Part shown: positions 27,552 through 41,370 of the stretch, one piece after another
Position numbering within the stretch: the first letter of the stretch is position 1
Layout of the letters: each line of letters begins with the position of its first letter
NCBI GenBank assembly: GCA_022749755.1
Contig: CM040446.1
Location: forward strand, 17,298,080-17,362,079
Length of the DNA stretch: 64,000 bases
DNA from: Azadirachta indica
Lineage: Eukaryota > Streptophyta > Magnoliopsida > Sapindales > Meliaceae
Reading direction: 5' to 3'
Position numbers and translations under genes: made by a program
The notes under the pieces: model-generated
What the model saw: the letters and a program-made list of their open reading frames with translations, nothing else
What the model was told of the DNA's origin: nothing
The model's database searches: none

Positions 27552-30244
27552 CTACAGGAGACTATCAAGTTGTGCTTGTAGATCTGTAATCGATACCATA
27601 TTGATTATGCTTTGTTCTTCGGGGGTATACTCAGCTTTCAGCAGGGACTGCACTTGAATATGGGCCTCCACAATATTTGTCCTGCACAAATGGATAAACT
27701 ACTTTCAGGTTCTCAAAAATGATTCAGTTATGTTGATTCGCCTTGAATATGATACTAAGTAATACAATTCGTCACCTCAACTCAAATAACACATTTTGAA
27801 TTATCAGAATGACGTTTTGATGAAGATATTACCAAAAGGAATTGGATACTACTTAAAAATTTGAACATTACAAGAAATTCCTATGATTTTATTGGAGTAT
27901 ATAATGCTAGGAGATGTAAAACTCAGTTGGGCTGGAGAAAAAAAAAACTTTGGTTTAACATGTAATCATACACAAATGTACAATGACAATTACACGATCA
28001 AAACTTTGTTAAGAGTGGAAGCTTGAGCAACAATTTATGTAACTCTATGTTGAGAACTTAATAAAAGGTTTGCCACAAATATAACATTTTCAGAATGAAA
28101 CACTTACTTTACTGGTTTGAAACACTTACTTTACTGGTTTGAAAAGTATAGTTCGCGTAGATGGATTCTGCAGATAAAGTTTCATCTTTGCCATCACTGG
28201 TGGCAACTCATTCTGGATAGCAGCATTTACCTGTTTCAAAAATGTTAAAGCCGTAAATTAATTTAGTTAAATTCCAATGGTTTGGTTTTCTAACCTCACA
28301 CCATAAAATTGTACTTTGGATTGATTTCGATGGCTTTAGGTTAAGCAATTCAAATTTGGGACAAATAGCATGGTGAATTATGCATGCTTGCAATGGTTCA
28401 ATGTCAACATTGTCATGAGCATTGGAGTCAAAAAGAATACAAAACACCACGTTTTCAAATTGTTCAAATTTTGCTTGAAAGAAGGAAATAAATACAATAA
28501 AATAAAGGAAACAAAATTTTAAGGAACACACAAGAAATATGAGATTCCTTAATTGCTATTGGTTTAAAAATTCTTCATTGTCCCATCATAGAGCAGGTAA
28601 ACCAAACGCATAACAACACTACCACAAGGATTCAAAACACTATGAATCACTTGCCTGTCAAGGTAAATTTCATGAGATATATGCTACTTTTGAACTAAAG
28701 AGGCTGTCTTGAGATACGGAAAGCAAAAACAGCAGGACTACTGTTACACACCTAAATTCTAAGCAAACTAGTTGCAGGGAAATTGCTGATCAGGGCGTCT
28801 AATATCAAATGCGAGAGTCAAAACCAACCCTGCATAAACAGGTCAAAGACTAGCACCACTCTCCTGATAAGATCTGGCAGTGCGAAATCAGTTAGGTTTG
28901 AATGGAGCAAGTTACGGCTGATCTTGAAATGGGGGTATCTGAGGGTGCCCACAGGCAATTATACTGTGCAAGGTCTTTTGCCTGTGACAACACTGTGGAG
29001 AGACTGGTATGGAAGGCCTGATGGGAGAAACTTCCAGGGTATAACACAACGTGGAAACACACTGCTTCACCCTGCTCCATACTGATTTTAGATAACAATG
29101 TCCCCCTGCTTCTCTTTTTATGTTATTTATTTTTTATTACTTAGCCTCATGTTTAAGAGGGAAGTTGAACAAATACAGTCTCCAATCAGGCAATCATAGG
29201 TAGGGTCATTCACTGGCCATTTAGCATTCTCCCAATTAGAAATTTCCACCTGAACTTGCTTCAAGGAAGATCCCATTATCTTGCTTGTGGATGTCTTATT
29301 GAGCTAATAGTTATCTTTCTATTGGCTTTCCTTTTCTATTTTTCAAAATCTAAGTTTATACAAATTGCATACTGCATCTGTTTTGTCTTTGTTCAAAAAT
29401 GAAAAAGAAAAAAAATCTGTCACCTACGACTCATTCAAATAGTCTAGTAAACAATCAACTAATTACATAATATACCTTCTGAACAAGTTCAGCAACTTTA
29501 TCTGGAGTAGCAAAGGCTTGATCCTTGAGAGGTTTTGCCATAAGTGAGTCAAATACTTTCTGATTCTGATTGCCAGTGGACAATGCAACTTTTACAGCGG
29601 TCACCTAATAAGCAACGTGATTTAAAAATGACATAATTCACAATTAGATTCAATGTCCACACTGAAACATTTGTGCTAAAATCTTATAAAAAGGACAAAC
29701 ATGCGGCAGTCATTCTATCATTGCCAGTTTATCCAACACTCAGATTCTATCAACATCATTAACTTATTCTTTATACTGTATCTAATAAAGCCAGAAAAAG
29801 CAGTTTATCGGCTACAAAAACAATCAACTTTCACATTTGAGAGGTGAAGAGAAAAAGCAGCAATTGTGAGAAACTTTTTTTTTTTTAATCTCTTCTCCGG
29901 AAAATGAAAAACTGGGAATAACATTTGTACTGTCTATGTAACCAGTAAATGCTAACCGTCTTCATATATAGGTTGATGGACTGATCCATTATTTGGATTG
30001 CGGCAACATTTTCTCCACACACAATCTGACGTGTAAGTTCCTCTAAAAGTAGAACATAAAAGGAGAAAGACAAACCTTGGTAACAAATGACAGCATGGGA
30101 TCCACAACTAGCTTAGTAACAGCCATAATGAACTCTTCACAAGTGGCTTTTAGGCTTTTCTCCAGTTCCTGAAAGTATGCCAAAATAATAATGGAGGAGC
30201 AAAAAAGGTTACCGGAATGATAGAGAAGAAGTTCATTTAACTTA

Positions 30245-30279
<35 letters not shown>

Positions 30280-33200
30280 TATCACCAGAATTTCATTAAA
30301 ATAACCAACCAGCTACAAACAAAATAAAAAATTCATTTCTATGGCTCCTATGCATCTTCATTGGAATTTGAAATGATGAGCAAACCAATCAAAGTTAGCT
30401 GCTTTATAGGAGATTTTGAGATTGGAATTGAAATGAAACCCCAATACTGATTGATGAAAGGGGCAGAAACATCAATAGTTCAACCAACATTTACAGATCA
30501 ATTTTCAGAACTTAAGATGTTAACAAAGATAAGACATATTTTTTTAAAACTTTGTTCTATGTTTCAGGGCACAATATTTGTTACATACCTAAACACATGA
30601 TAAAAAAAATTCCTTATGACGAGTATCTTGGTCAATTAAAAAAATTCTTTATACATTCAAACTGAAAAAACACACACTTTATCTGCATCTTTGATCAAAT
30701 ATTAATGAAGCAATTCATGATACAACATAATTGAGGCTGAGTATAGTGATCTGATATTGAGAATATAACTTCAAGACAAAATGGATCATTAACTTGTTAC
30801 ACATCACCAAGGAGTTAAATTTTTACTTTTTTGTATCTTTTGCTCGTCAAACATGGGCACATCCAACATTATATCCGGCAGCAAATGCTTCCAAAATTGG
30901 TAAGTAGGAATATGCCATGACAATTCATTAGAAATATATTCACCTTCTTGGCATCTATTTGACTTTCCAAAACACGAGGAGATAGGGTCCTTGCCAACGA
31001 AGTTGACCTTGACCAGTCGAATAGTGAGGCTTGACCCCTAAGTATCCTTCGCAAGTGCTCCTGGAAAAGTATTTTAGGTACAAATAAGATACTAGTTTGA
31101 TTCAAAAAATACCAACAACTTGACCTTTTGGAAAGTTTAGAAAATATGACCAAACATGGACAAGCCAAGAAAGATCAAACATAACCGATGAAAAAATGGT
31201 TTCAGGTCTATCCGCAATCGTGTCAAACCACCTTATAAAATGACCCGAACATACAACGTATGATTTTCCACATAATGATATTTTTTTTCTCTTCTTCCTC
31301 TTTTAGATTGCTGTAAGGATGTCTAAAAATGACATGCAAACAAACATGTAATCCTACTTTTTTAAATCCCAAAATGCCAAAAGACTACAATGTGACTAAA
31401 TCAAGGCAGTGCTTCAGCCAAAAAGGTCAAAAGATCAAGTCATGAACATAAATAAGGAAGCACATTAGCTGCAGAGAAACTAACCAGCAAATGCGAGAAA
31501 TCAAGTTCCTTGTGCGTGACAGAAAATTCTATATCAAATGGAGCAATCTGGAAGGAGAAAATTTAAGGGTTATGAAATCATATTTATGACTTAATAGCAT
31601 ATCCACTGAAGAAGTGTTAAGAGAGAGATTGGGAAAGTAACCTGTTCCCTTAAAATTAGGAGATACTTGATAAGAAAGAGCTGTCCATCCATTGGTGTTG
31701 ATCTCTTAGCGATGAGCTTGCTAGCTTTCTATAGCAAATGAATTTTATTTTTGTTTAGGACAAGCACCAACTAATAGAAATCGAGGCACATCAAAGCACA
31801 CTATATTACATGTAAGCTCACAACATGAACCCAATTAGAAAGATAGTGTAAAGGGAACTAACTAGATACTAGCTTTAGATTAGATAATATGGCATTGTTT
31901 AGAAAACGAAAATCCAACTTATCCAATAAAAGGCATGGTATCGCAATGCCACACAAACATGATAAAATTCACAAAAGAATTCCAATAACTGCCTGCTGCG
32001 CTACTGGAAAATTGTTTTTTAGCTTACTTGGATGGACTCGGAACAAACTTCCACTGCTTCCTGATATAAATAGAAACAGAAAAAGAAAAAAAATATTCAA
32101 CAACCTAGGAAAGGAAGGCAATATAATTTCTAGAAGTTTTACAAGACAAGAATTTCAGCAAAAGTTAATGTCCTGGGAATCAAAGTACCTGTGCCAAACC
32201 AGTGAAAACTGCTGGTTCTAAACACTGATACAACTTTGAAAGACAAGACACAGTTTTCTCTAGGGGAGGGTACCAAGTTCTGAATACATCTTGATTTTCT
32301 TCAGCCTGCGAGTACATAACATATTAAGAACTAGAACAGTATTAAAAAGGACACATCTATATTTCAGAAACGAATAATCTGCATCAGCCAGTGAGAATCA
32401 TAACGTAGAACTAGTATTAGTCTTGCCACCCAGACCATCACCAACAATTATGAATAAAAACGTATTTTAATTTAAACCAAATAAAATGTTAAGTAGCTGT
32501 TTTGGACATAGCACGAGATGGAAATAAGTACAACGTGCTAATACTTATAACTGGATCTTCAATCAAGAGACATAATTAACAAAATAACTTATGAAAACTC
32601 CAATGTTCACTCGATTAGAGATAAACAAAATTCTCACATTGTTTCCCTGGGGAAGTACTCAAGTCCAGCATGAGACATCCCATACATCAAGTTTTCTCCT
32701 AAGGTATTGAAACGAAAGTAAAAGAAAAGAAAAGTTAGATATATCAGCCATATCCAAGTGTCCTACAGCTTGGAATAGGACCATTAATTAACACCTAGAC
32801 GCACAATCATACCAGCACCCGGCAACACTTGTAACCAAGTACATGTGACACAACATGCAACTGAGGAGAATCAATCCAGAAACAAAAACTGGATTCTATA
32901 AGATAAATGCAGAGGGCATTGAAACAACACAGAAGGCAAACAGAGGCTAGCCAACAAATATCAGTCAAACAACATAAAATTCATCATCCATGTTCATTAA
33001 AAAGATAAGAAAACAGTGTAACAAGTCTAAGGCACCATACAGAAGTAGTCTCCAATTTTGTCTCAGCAGATTGCTCCAACTTTGCAGGGTAATTTAAATC
33101 TTCATCTGAAGGAATATAATTTGCTATCTGCAAAAGAAGTGAAAGGAAGCTTCAAAATAATAGCAACATAAATTTAAAAAAGTAAAGAAGCTTCCACAGA

Positions 33201-36200
33201 ATAATTTTCGTAAGGTACAGCTAAATCTCAGCAAGTTACACCAGTTCAGAAGGAAGGCTGTGTTGAAAGGAATCACTAGAAAACCTCTCAAAGTAACCAT
33301 ATATTGGTTGATAAGCTGAGATTCTAAGATGGTTTCAATTTCAATCTCAACCATTGAGAGATCTATCAACTAAGTTCAAGTTTGTTTAATTCCCACAGTT
33401 AATGGACTAATTACTCACAAACTGTTGACTCTTGAAAATTCACTACACATTCAAGAAGGCCCTATGGAGATATATAGTGATGGTTATTTTTTGGGTAATT
33501 TAGTTGAAGAGAAACAAAATATTTGAGGACACTTTAAAAGAGGAAATCAATTATGTTTGGGATAAATTTTGTTTTTTGGCACCTTCACAGCCTTCACTTA
33601 CCACACAATTCCAACACTCTAATCTTCATTATGGAGAATTGCTGTTTTGCTCTAATGTTTTGATGTTGTTGCTATTTTCATATAGGATTATATAATAATT
33701 TTGAGCTAAAAGATCTTCGTAAATCTGCTGGTAGACCTCTAGTCCATCTCAGTAAGTAGGCAACTCCAGACCACAACATCAACAAAGGAAAGGCAATATT
33801 CCTAGGGATACAAATTTTGCAACTTCCAAGTGTACATAAATGCAAGAAGTTGATACTTTTAGCAACTAATCTTTCAAAACAAATTCACTCAGTTCATTTG
33901 ATTCAAATAGGAAAATTCAAGATCCTAGTGATATTGGGAAAGTCTGGAAGATAGCAGGCATCTCTAGTTTGTGTGAATGATTTCTCCTTTAGGGATGGAC
34001 TAAATAACTTCCAAACTCATCCATGTTAAAGAAATGGGATATTGAAATAGAAAGGAACCCATAAAAATAGTACACATAGAAGGTATGAATGCTCCTTCAT
34101 TGATGTAAATAATTTATCAAGCAATAAGCACACCTCATCACGAATATGCGTTCGAGCACGGAAAGTCAATCGTTCATGAACATCTGCTAAAATTCTTTCT
34201 AGCGTCGGACGCAGCCCAGCTAATGACTCACTTCGTCTACTGAGTTGTTCTCCCAAGACTTCAACTTTGAGGATATCAACAAGTTCACAAAGAAGGTCAA
34301 CATTTGCCTCATGAATAAGTTTTGGACGCAATATATCATACAGGAATGTAGACCTGCAAGAAAAGTTAGCACCACCATGTGAGCAGGATACATTTGTATG
34401 GTGCAAAAAAAATAACCAAATATTCCTTCAAAATTTCCACCAAAATGAAGGATATTATTATGATCAAGATATAGGAATTTATAAAGGTTTACAAGCATAC
34501 AAAATTTTCATTTTAAAGAGATTCATGAGTTCAACTGTTACTTGAAAAAGGTACACTCATAACAAGTAGGACATGCTCTCAAACAACCAAGAACTGAACA
34601 GAGATTAAAGAAAAAATAATAAAACAAGAGATGAACAGTTAAAATAATAATTTCAGCAGCATAAAGCTAATCTCTCAAAGACATCCACTGAAAATGCCAA
34701 CTTGTCCAACCATACAAAGACATTCTAGACTATGGAGAATTCTTTTTTGTCATTTCCATGCAGTTTCACCATGAAGCCATGATAGTATGTGTCAATTAAT
34801 AAGTCAACTTCAGAAAAGAAAAGACGCAAAAGAGGAAACGTGAAAAAAGCATAAAAAATCCAGCTGGAAACTCACAAAGGATCTATCAGTGGAGCCAAAC
34901 TTGAAACATCATCTGAAGAAGATGGGAAAAAGTGATCAAATAGTTGATGCTCGAGCTGACAGACCTGCAATTTATGGTAATGTCAAAAGAAATGGCCTAG
35001 AAAATCTCTCTTTCATCTAAAATACCATCATTCTCATGAAAGAAATGTTTATAAGTGTAAGAATGAAGCAGTGACATAAATGATCCAGGTACAAATATAT
35101 ATTACCAGGTACGTCCAACAGCCTAGATAATTTATAGCTCAAACATATAAATTTGGCATGTTCTTCAATAAATTAGACGATCCAGGTTTAACAAGCACCA
35201 TCACGTATTACATAATGTTATTGCAACATTACCTGCATTAGATATGCACATCCTGATCTAGTCAGTGATGGCAAAGCTTCTTTCTTGGAAAATTCAGATA
35301 TACGCTGTTGCACTATGCCTTTCACCTAGATAGTATAACACAGAAGACCATTTAATAACAGCTTTAGTACCAACCGCAATAAAGGACTAGACTTTAAAAA
35401 CATCCAACCTCAACTCACCAAGGAAAGCCTCTGTTCACAGTATAATTTGTGGCATTCTTCAATGATCTGAATATACTCTTTCCTTGATGATCTGCTTTCA
35501 ATTTCTTCCAACACTGGCTTAAGCTGAAAAAACTTCAAAAGTTTAGTAACCTCCACTGAAGGAAGAGCCAATGGTAGCATATAACCACCATATCCAAGAT
35601 ATTTCCGTCAAAAGAATTAACCAAAATTCATAGAGTTCTCCTGGTCCCAGTCTACTGCTGTTGTCATACAGGCCAAAGACAGCTTCCAAACCTAAAAGGA
35701 AAAGAAAAAAGAAACTGTTACCTCACTAGCCGCTGCCTTGAAACGGACATAAATTACTGATGCCTCCACACCCTCAGAAACAGAAGTTTTGCTACCACCA
35801 CTGGTCCGAATTGCAGATTGAACCTGATGAAAGGAAAAAAGATATTTAAAACAGAGTGTTTTGATAAATGCAAGTAAAAAGAACAATCTTTTGTCTTCCA
35901 CATGGCTTTTCACCTGAGAAGAAGCACTTTTGAGAACAGAGAGTACATGAGTGCGAATCATGCCAAGGGCTCTAGACTGTAAAACATGAAAATATTTCAA
36001 AGTTATTATTAACTCAAATCAAAATCAAAGCGTATAGACCATATTTTTAACCCCAAACCCTACCACAAAAGGAAAAATACGAGGAAAAAAAAATCATCAT
36101 CACAATAATGGAAGAAAAACAAAAGAAAGAAATAAACAAATGCTTGCTTCAGTAGTCTAAGCGATTGCTTTAATGAGTTATGTACCTGAAGTTGCCGAAA

Positions 36201-38946
36201 TTTGAGCAAGTAAACACTTGACTCTGCATATTGGGGGTTGCCTTCAATGTACCTAGAATTAGAGAAAATTATAACAAAAGTTATAATCTTTCGATTATTG
36301 CTTATTTGCTAGCATGGTTTGAAATGAAAAGTATCAGAGATGCAAACTTTTAGATGAGTTTATCAGAAATTATTCACTTACGATATGCACTCATCAAGCC
36401 GTTTGAGCAGCAGGAAAAAGTTTCCATTACCAACATTCATATTTGGAGAATAAAACTTTGCAGCAATCTGCAGATGAAAGTCTAATTAGACAATTGACAT
36501 AATTTCATAGTTATTGATGCAGAATTGTTATCATGAAATCAAATCTTAGTAGAAGTCTGCATCTCCAAGCTCCAGGTGCCAACTTAAAATAATTATATCC
36601 AGCAGTAAAAACTTAGAAAATAGGATTACTTGAGAATAAATGGTTACTGGTGCATTAAGTTACTGGAATTTTGCCCCCTCATGGGCATATATCGTTTTCT
36701 GATAATTTCATATTACAATCTTTTCTTTTTCCATTTTTAATACACATCAATGCCTCAAACTTTCTATGTTCCCTGAGTTCTAAAACAGGGAATGCTGCTG
36801 GACCCCAAGGGATTGGGTTGAGTGGTAAAAGACCTTGGAGTCAAACAAGTGGGCAAGGGCTCCAAACCCCTTGGGGCCACCTACCAAGGATGTCTATATC
36901 CTACAAGTTTCCAGCTAACAACCATTTCAGATAACAATGAATGTGATTTAATCTAAAATTATACAAGAATCAATTGTTTTAACTAAAAATTAAACAACTT
37001 ACATGTAGTTGGATGACTCATTGGGGACATAAATTAAGAGAAAGTTGTTCCTTCTAAATGCAAAGGAAATTTAGGGGATTTCAAATATCTCTTCACTGTT
37101 TACTTCAGATCTTTTCTACCGCTAGGGTATCTGGATCAAAATTTGATTCTTATTCCCACCATAATCAGCACACAGTTAGAATTAAATCTTTACAATACAT
37201 CAGAACCAGAGTTGATATTCACTCATTGATACGCTAACAAATTCCTCCAACAAGAGATACAAATTATGAAGTTTGATTCCTTTGTTCAACTATACAGACG
37301 TTGAACGTGACATGATTGATTTAGTTTGTCAGAGATTATAATATTGGGGGCGATGCTTTAACAGAATACAATAGCCAATAAATAGAAAAATTGATGAGTG
37401 GAAATGCAGTCTAATAAAAAGCAAATTGCTTTAAGCTAACCAATCTCTAGGTAAGATAGCACTCAAACCTTACATTCTCCAATTCGTCAAAATACTTGAG
37501 CTTACTCTGAAGTGCTTCAGCAAATTCAATCAGTCTTTGCTTTTCTATTACCTGAATCAATAATAAAATAAGACAACCATATCAAATAATCTTATATTGA
37601 TATTTTTATCCAAAACATCAGTGAGATAAAGCTATCAACCTAAATAATGACCTTCATACATTACATCACAAATCCACATATAATGCCACATAAGAAACGT
37701 TTCATCTAAAACTTCAAAGTTCATCATGTTATTATTCCTCAGTTCACTATAAACGAAGGCAAAGCTGTAAAACAATCATCAAATCAATCACCAAATAGTC
37801 ATTATAAAACATTCTAAAGAAAAGAGAAAAAACATACCAGGCGGTCACATGCATCATGAAGAGTTTTAGTCTTCGTTGCTACAGCATGGTGCTGAAGCTG
37901 TAATTCATTAAACAAGTCAAGGGTCTCATCCACCTGCATAAAAGAATGATCAGCCATCTAAAAATCCAGGAAAAAGCTAGTGCAACATAAAATCAAATTA
38001 CGAATATAAAACTGATACAACATGGAAATAATAAACAAGGTAAAAAGCACTCAGCGGTGAGCATAATATTAACATACTTGACGTAGTATATCATCACATG
38101 TTTGTATTCGCCCAGTCAAAGTGTTGACATAATGCCGATACTTCTCTTCCGTCTAAAGCATTTGAACAACAAAACAATAAAGGCTTATCCACAAATATAA
38201 TAAAATCAAAAACAGATTGCAGCAAGCAAAATATATACTAACCTCAGACTTCATGGCTAATTCAAGATCTGTAAACCATTTGTAAAACTGTATATAGCCA
38301 ATCAAAGCTTTAGATTAATAACTTTATACATCTCACAAAATTTTAGTAGTTCACCAACAGTAATATCTACAAGTTTCATTGCTGTATATTATCAATAAGT
38401 ACAGAATCAGGAAATTGAACAGATCACCTGATTTGTATTGACCAAAACTGCTTCAATAGCATCGGAATCTCCAAAACTGCTGTCTTTAGTGGCCACTGAC
38501 AATCCGTTATCTTGGCCAGGGACATGCTCTTGTGCCTGTAACAAGACGAACAACAGGCATTAAATTACAGTGCACCAACTCTAAATGATGAAGGCTAGTG
38601 ATCAAAACGACGACGTACCAAGTTGACCGGAAACGGACGCTCGGCGACGGAGTGAAACAGCGATCCTATAGCAGCTTGTTGCTGCTCCGACAATGGAGCA
38701 TTCTGCATACCAAAAATGAGAATTAACAAAAAAAATTCTCAAATTACGCCGAATGAAGCATGCGCTATACTGGATCTGATACCTTATTAATCGAATTGAA
38801 AAATTAGAAAGTAAATAAAAAGGTATTAAATCGAACAAGCTTAAGCAGATCTAGGGACGAACCTGTTCCCAAGTAGAAGCGAAGTTGTAGCCTTTCGAGA
38901 CAGCTCCAGATTTTGGAAGGCCGGGAGGTGCAGATTTGGTCGCCAT
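27552..38946 (-). CDS. COG3: conserved oligomeric Golgi complex subunit 3 (Sec34 family)
   Basis: Lobe A subunit of the COG tether for retrograde intra-Golgi vesicles. Minus-strand exons: 38946-38863, 38702-38619, 38535-38428, 38287-38243, 38152-38078, 37933-37838, 37551-37474, 36467-36382, 36252-36186, 35976-35914, 35823-35722, 35523-35419, 35325-35233, 34964-34876, 34353-34134, 33127-33041, 32305-32189, 32060-32028, 31728-31642, 31547-31485, 31060-30944, 30168-30076, 29604-29476, 28230-28130, 27681-27552. They sum to 2352 nt (783 aa), matching the usual plant length, with every phase closing. The start encodes [14 protein letters not shown]. The Sec34 N-terminal region includes [19 protein letters not shown] (exon 5) and the helical [18 protein letters not shown] (exon 6). 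The C-terminus ends [10 protein letters not shown]. Helical, with no membrane segment. The donor of exon 24 is exactly duplicated (see separate entry). Confidence 0.95.
28098..28141 (-). repeat. perfect 22-bp tandem duplication carrying the COG3 exon 24 splice donor
   Basis: aaacacttactttactggtttg occurs twice without mismatch (28098-28119 and 28120-28141). On the minus strand each copy contains CAGTAAA/GTAAGTG, so there are two identical donors: exon end 28130 or 28108. The upstream one keeps the COG3 frame. The downstream one adds 22 nt and brings TAA immediately after the codon for K. Confidence 0.95.
28760..29095. other. GC-richer segment with an open frame inside COG3 intron 23
   Basis: Within the 1245-nt intron 28231-29475 there is a block of unusually even composition, with a 100-codon plus-strand frame (28783-29085, opening on a non-ATG codon) and a shorter minus-strand frame (29098-28892). 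Neither contains a domain I recognise. It may be a transposon or gene fragment captured by the intron. Confidence 0.3.
30247..30277. repeat. (TA)n microsatellite in a COG3 intron
   Basis: An uninterrupted TA run of about 15 units in the intron between coding exons 21 and 22. Confidence 0.9.
36793..36890. repeat. short tRNA/SINE-like or hairpin relic in a COG3 intron
   Basis: In the intron between exons 7 and 8. The segment begins accccaagggattgggttga and ends aaccccttggggcc, so its ends are inverted copies of ccccaaggg. Inside, gttgagtggtaaaagac resembles a pol III A box, and gggctccaaacc about 35 nt further weakly resembles a B box. A SINE head is possible. Confidence 0.3.
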
Positions 38947-39212
38947 TTCTTCTTCTTCTTCTTTTTTAATTTCTAATTTCCCTTTTTAATTTCTTTCATG
39001 GACTCGGCATTGGCTTCGCCTACACTCAGTTGTATGAAAAAATTCACAGTTGATAACCTCCCGTTGGAAGGAGATTTCTGGTGGTTCAACAGGAAAGCAA
39101 AGCGGTGCGTTTCGATGAAACAGAAAGTATCGGTTCGGGGATTCAACTTACGGTAATTTGCAGGCAGTCTCTGATATTTTGCCACTTGCCCTTTACTCTT
39201 ATTTAGAGGGCA

Positions 39213-39372
39213 AGAGTTTAAATCTTAGTAATTTAAATTTTTTGTCAATCAAAATATATTTCACATGAGCACAATAACGCATTTGTCTTTGAAAAGTAAA
39301 ATCTCACCAATTTAAATTTTTCGTCAATTAAAATATATTTCACATAAGCACAATGATACATTTGCCCTTAAA
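39213..39372. repeat. two tandem ~79-bp units at the left of copy A
   Basis: The unit runs from about atcttagtaatttaaatttt through atttcacatgagcacaat to agtaaa. It occurs twice in tandem and is followed by a partial third start (atctcacggttag). The same pair recurs in copy B at about 45149-45308. Confidence 0.7.
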
Positions 39373-39534
39373 AAGTAAAATCTCACGGTTAGTGTTATTG
39401 CATTGTGAAGTGTGTGGTATTTCTCTTGTCTGATTTTTCACCACTCAAAAATGATAGAACTACCTATTTGAGATTTAAAGCAAAAAAAGGTATGCTTTCG
39501 CATCCAATTTTTATTTTTTCCATCGGTTATAATT

Positions 39535-39850
39535 TAATATGTTTATTAATATTTATTATATGTTTCCATTAATGAGAGAAAACCATTTCAAATTTTGTCT
39601 AAAGTTGTATTATATTTCTTTTAATACTTTAAATTCTTTCATTTTCTATTCCACTTTAAAAATCGGCTATTATTTTTATAATATTATTTATTTTAAGATA
39701 TATTTTTTATTTTAACAAAAATTATTTAACGGTTTTAACAATTAAACTACCAAAAAAAATCTATTAAATTACGAATTGTAATTAACTAGAATTTAAAATT
39801 ATTTATTAAAAAGTATTTTAATTATAGTTTTGAGTACCAAACAATATATT
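39535..39850. repeat. left inverted arm (copy A) of a foldback element
   Basis: This arm is the reverse complement, with divergence, of 51323-51710 continued at 52096-52165. Examples: tttcttttaatactttaaat here against tttgaagtattaaaagaaat on the right, and aatatttattatatgtttcc against the right-hand agtataataaatatt. A further copy of the arm lies at about 45460-45790 within copy B. Confidence 0.65.
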
Positions 39851-39879
39851 CGAAATCTATTTTATAACAATTAAAGGAT

Positions 39880-40167
39880 ACCTGAAAATAGCTCATTTTA
39901 GAGTGATCAAAAGTTGAAGGGCACTCAAAAATGAGTTCTTATGGAGGTAATGTATTTTGGAAAGTTTAACAGTGTTTGAAAATGGCTCACTTTATAACAG
40001 CTGAAAGTTTAAGAATACTTGCAATTGAGATAATATATTATTAAAAAACTAAAAAATAACCCACTTGAGAGTGCTTAAAAATTAAAGAGCACTTGAAAGT
40101 AAAATCTTGTTAGAGTAATGCGTTTGTAACAATTAAAAAATACTAAAAAATGACCTACTTTAGAGCA
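39880..40167 (+). repeat. ~90-bp tandem repeats, left side of the hAT insertion (copy A)
   Basis: About four degenerate units. Each contains a phrase like gaaaatagctcattttagag followed by a ctcaaaag-type phrase and aatgtgtttt. The same units occur at 45810-46100 and again, in the same orientation, at 50915-51320 beyond the hAT right end. The hAT element therefore landed inside a pre-existing array. Confidence 0.7.
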
Positions 40168-40869
40168 CTCAAAAGTAGGAGTAGGTAGAAAAACCAAACC
40201 GAATCGGATCGAACCTAGAACCGGCAAGTTTGGTCTGGGTTTTAATATAATTTGGTCCGAGTTCGATACTTCAATATAAAAACTAAGAAATTTTGGACCA
40301 ATTTCGGTATTACTCTAAAAAATCTGGACCAGACTGAATTTTTTTATTTTTTTTATTTTGCAAGTTAAAATGACGTCGTTTTGGGTCTTTAAAAAAAATA
40401 AAAACAATAAATTACACTTTCCTTCTTCAATCTTCACTTGTTTTTTTTTGTTTGATTCATTTTCTTCAACTTTGAAAAGAAAAAACATCTTCGTTCTTCG
40501 ATTCTTCATTCTTCTAATACTTGATCATCAATTTAGAGTTCTTCTGCTTCACTGTTGCCAGTCACTTCCAATTGCAATTTGCACCAGTAATAACCCTCCA
40601 TTAGCTGTAATTCTATTTACGATTTCTTGCAAGGTTTGTCAAATTCATTGTTAATGTTTGTAATTTTTATCCTAATCATGCTTATTCTTTGCATTTTTAC
40701 TTCACTCAAGTCATTTTATTTTAAATCATTTTGTTAAAACACTAAAATCATGCGTTGCTTGTTTTGTGATTATTTTTACAGTAAAACCTAAAACAATGGC
40801 AGATTATATGGTCTTTATTCGAACAAACTATGAAAAATAAGTTAGTTATTAAATGTCAAATGAGATTAA

Positions 40870-41370
40870 AAGGCTATTTTTGGGCAAGAAAATTGTCTAG
40901 AAATAGCAGCTATTTCAGTTATTCTATGCAGAAAAATGGCTAAGAACAGCTATTGTTTTAAGGCATTTTTCTTACACAGAACAGCTACTATCTGGGTGTT
41001 TTCATGCTCGAAATAGCAGCTGTTCTAGGCATTTTCATGCCCAAAAGTAGTTGCTGTTTTGGGCATTTTATTACCCAAAAACAGCTACTATTTCTTGACT
41101 ATTTTCATGCTCGGAACAATAGCTGTTTTGGGTGTTTTCATGCCTAGAATAGTAGTTGTTTTGAGCGTTTTATTGCCTAAAAATAACTATTTTTCTGGGT
41201 ATTTTATTGCCCAGAAACAGCTACTGTTTCTAGCCCATTTTCGTGATCGGAACAACAGCTATTCTGGGCGTTTTATTGCCTAGAAACGGCTGCTGTTTTG
41301 GTCACTTTATTGCCCAGAACAGTTACTATTTTTTACAATTTTATTGCTTAGAAGCAGCAGTTATTCAGGG
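40870..41370. repeat. dyad-symmetric minisatellite in hAT copy A
   Basis: Degenerate units of roughly 30-39 bp alternate ggcattttcatgccc / gggcgttttattgcc with agaacagcagctgttct-like cores. Both parts are self-complementary (GGCA...TGCC and AGAACAG...CTGTTCT), so each unit can form small hairpins. Around ten recognisable units. Confidence 0.75.
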
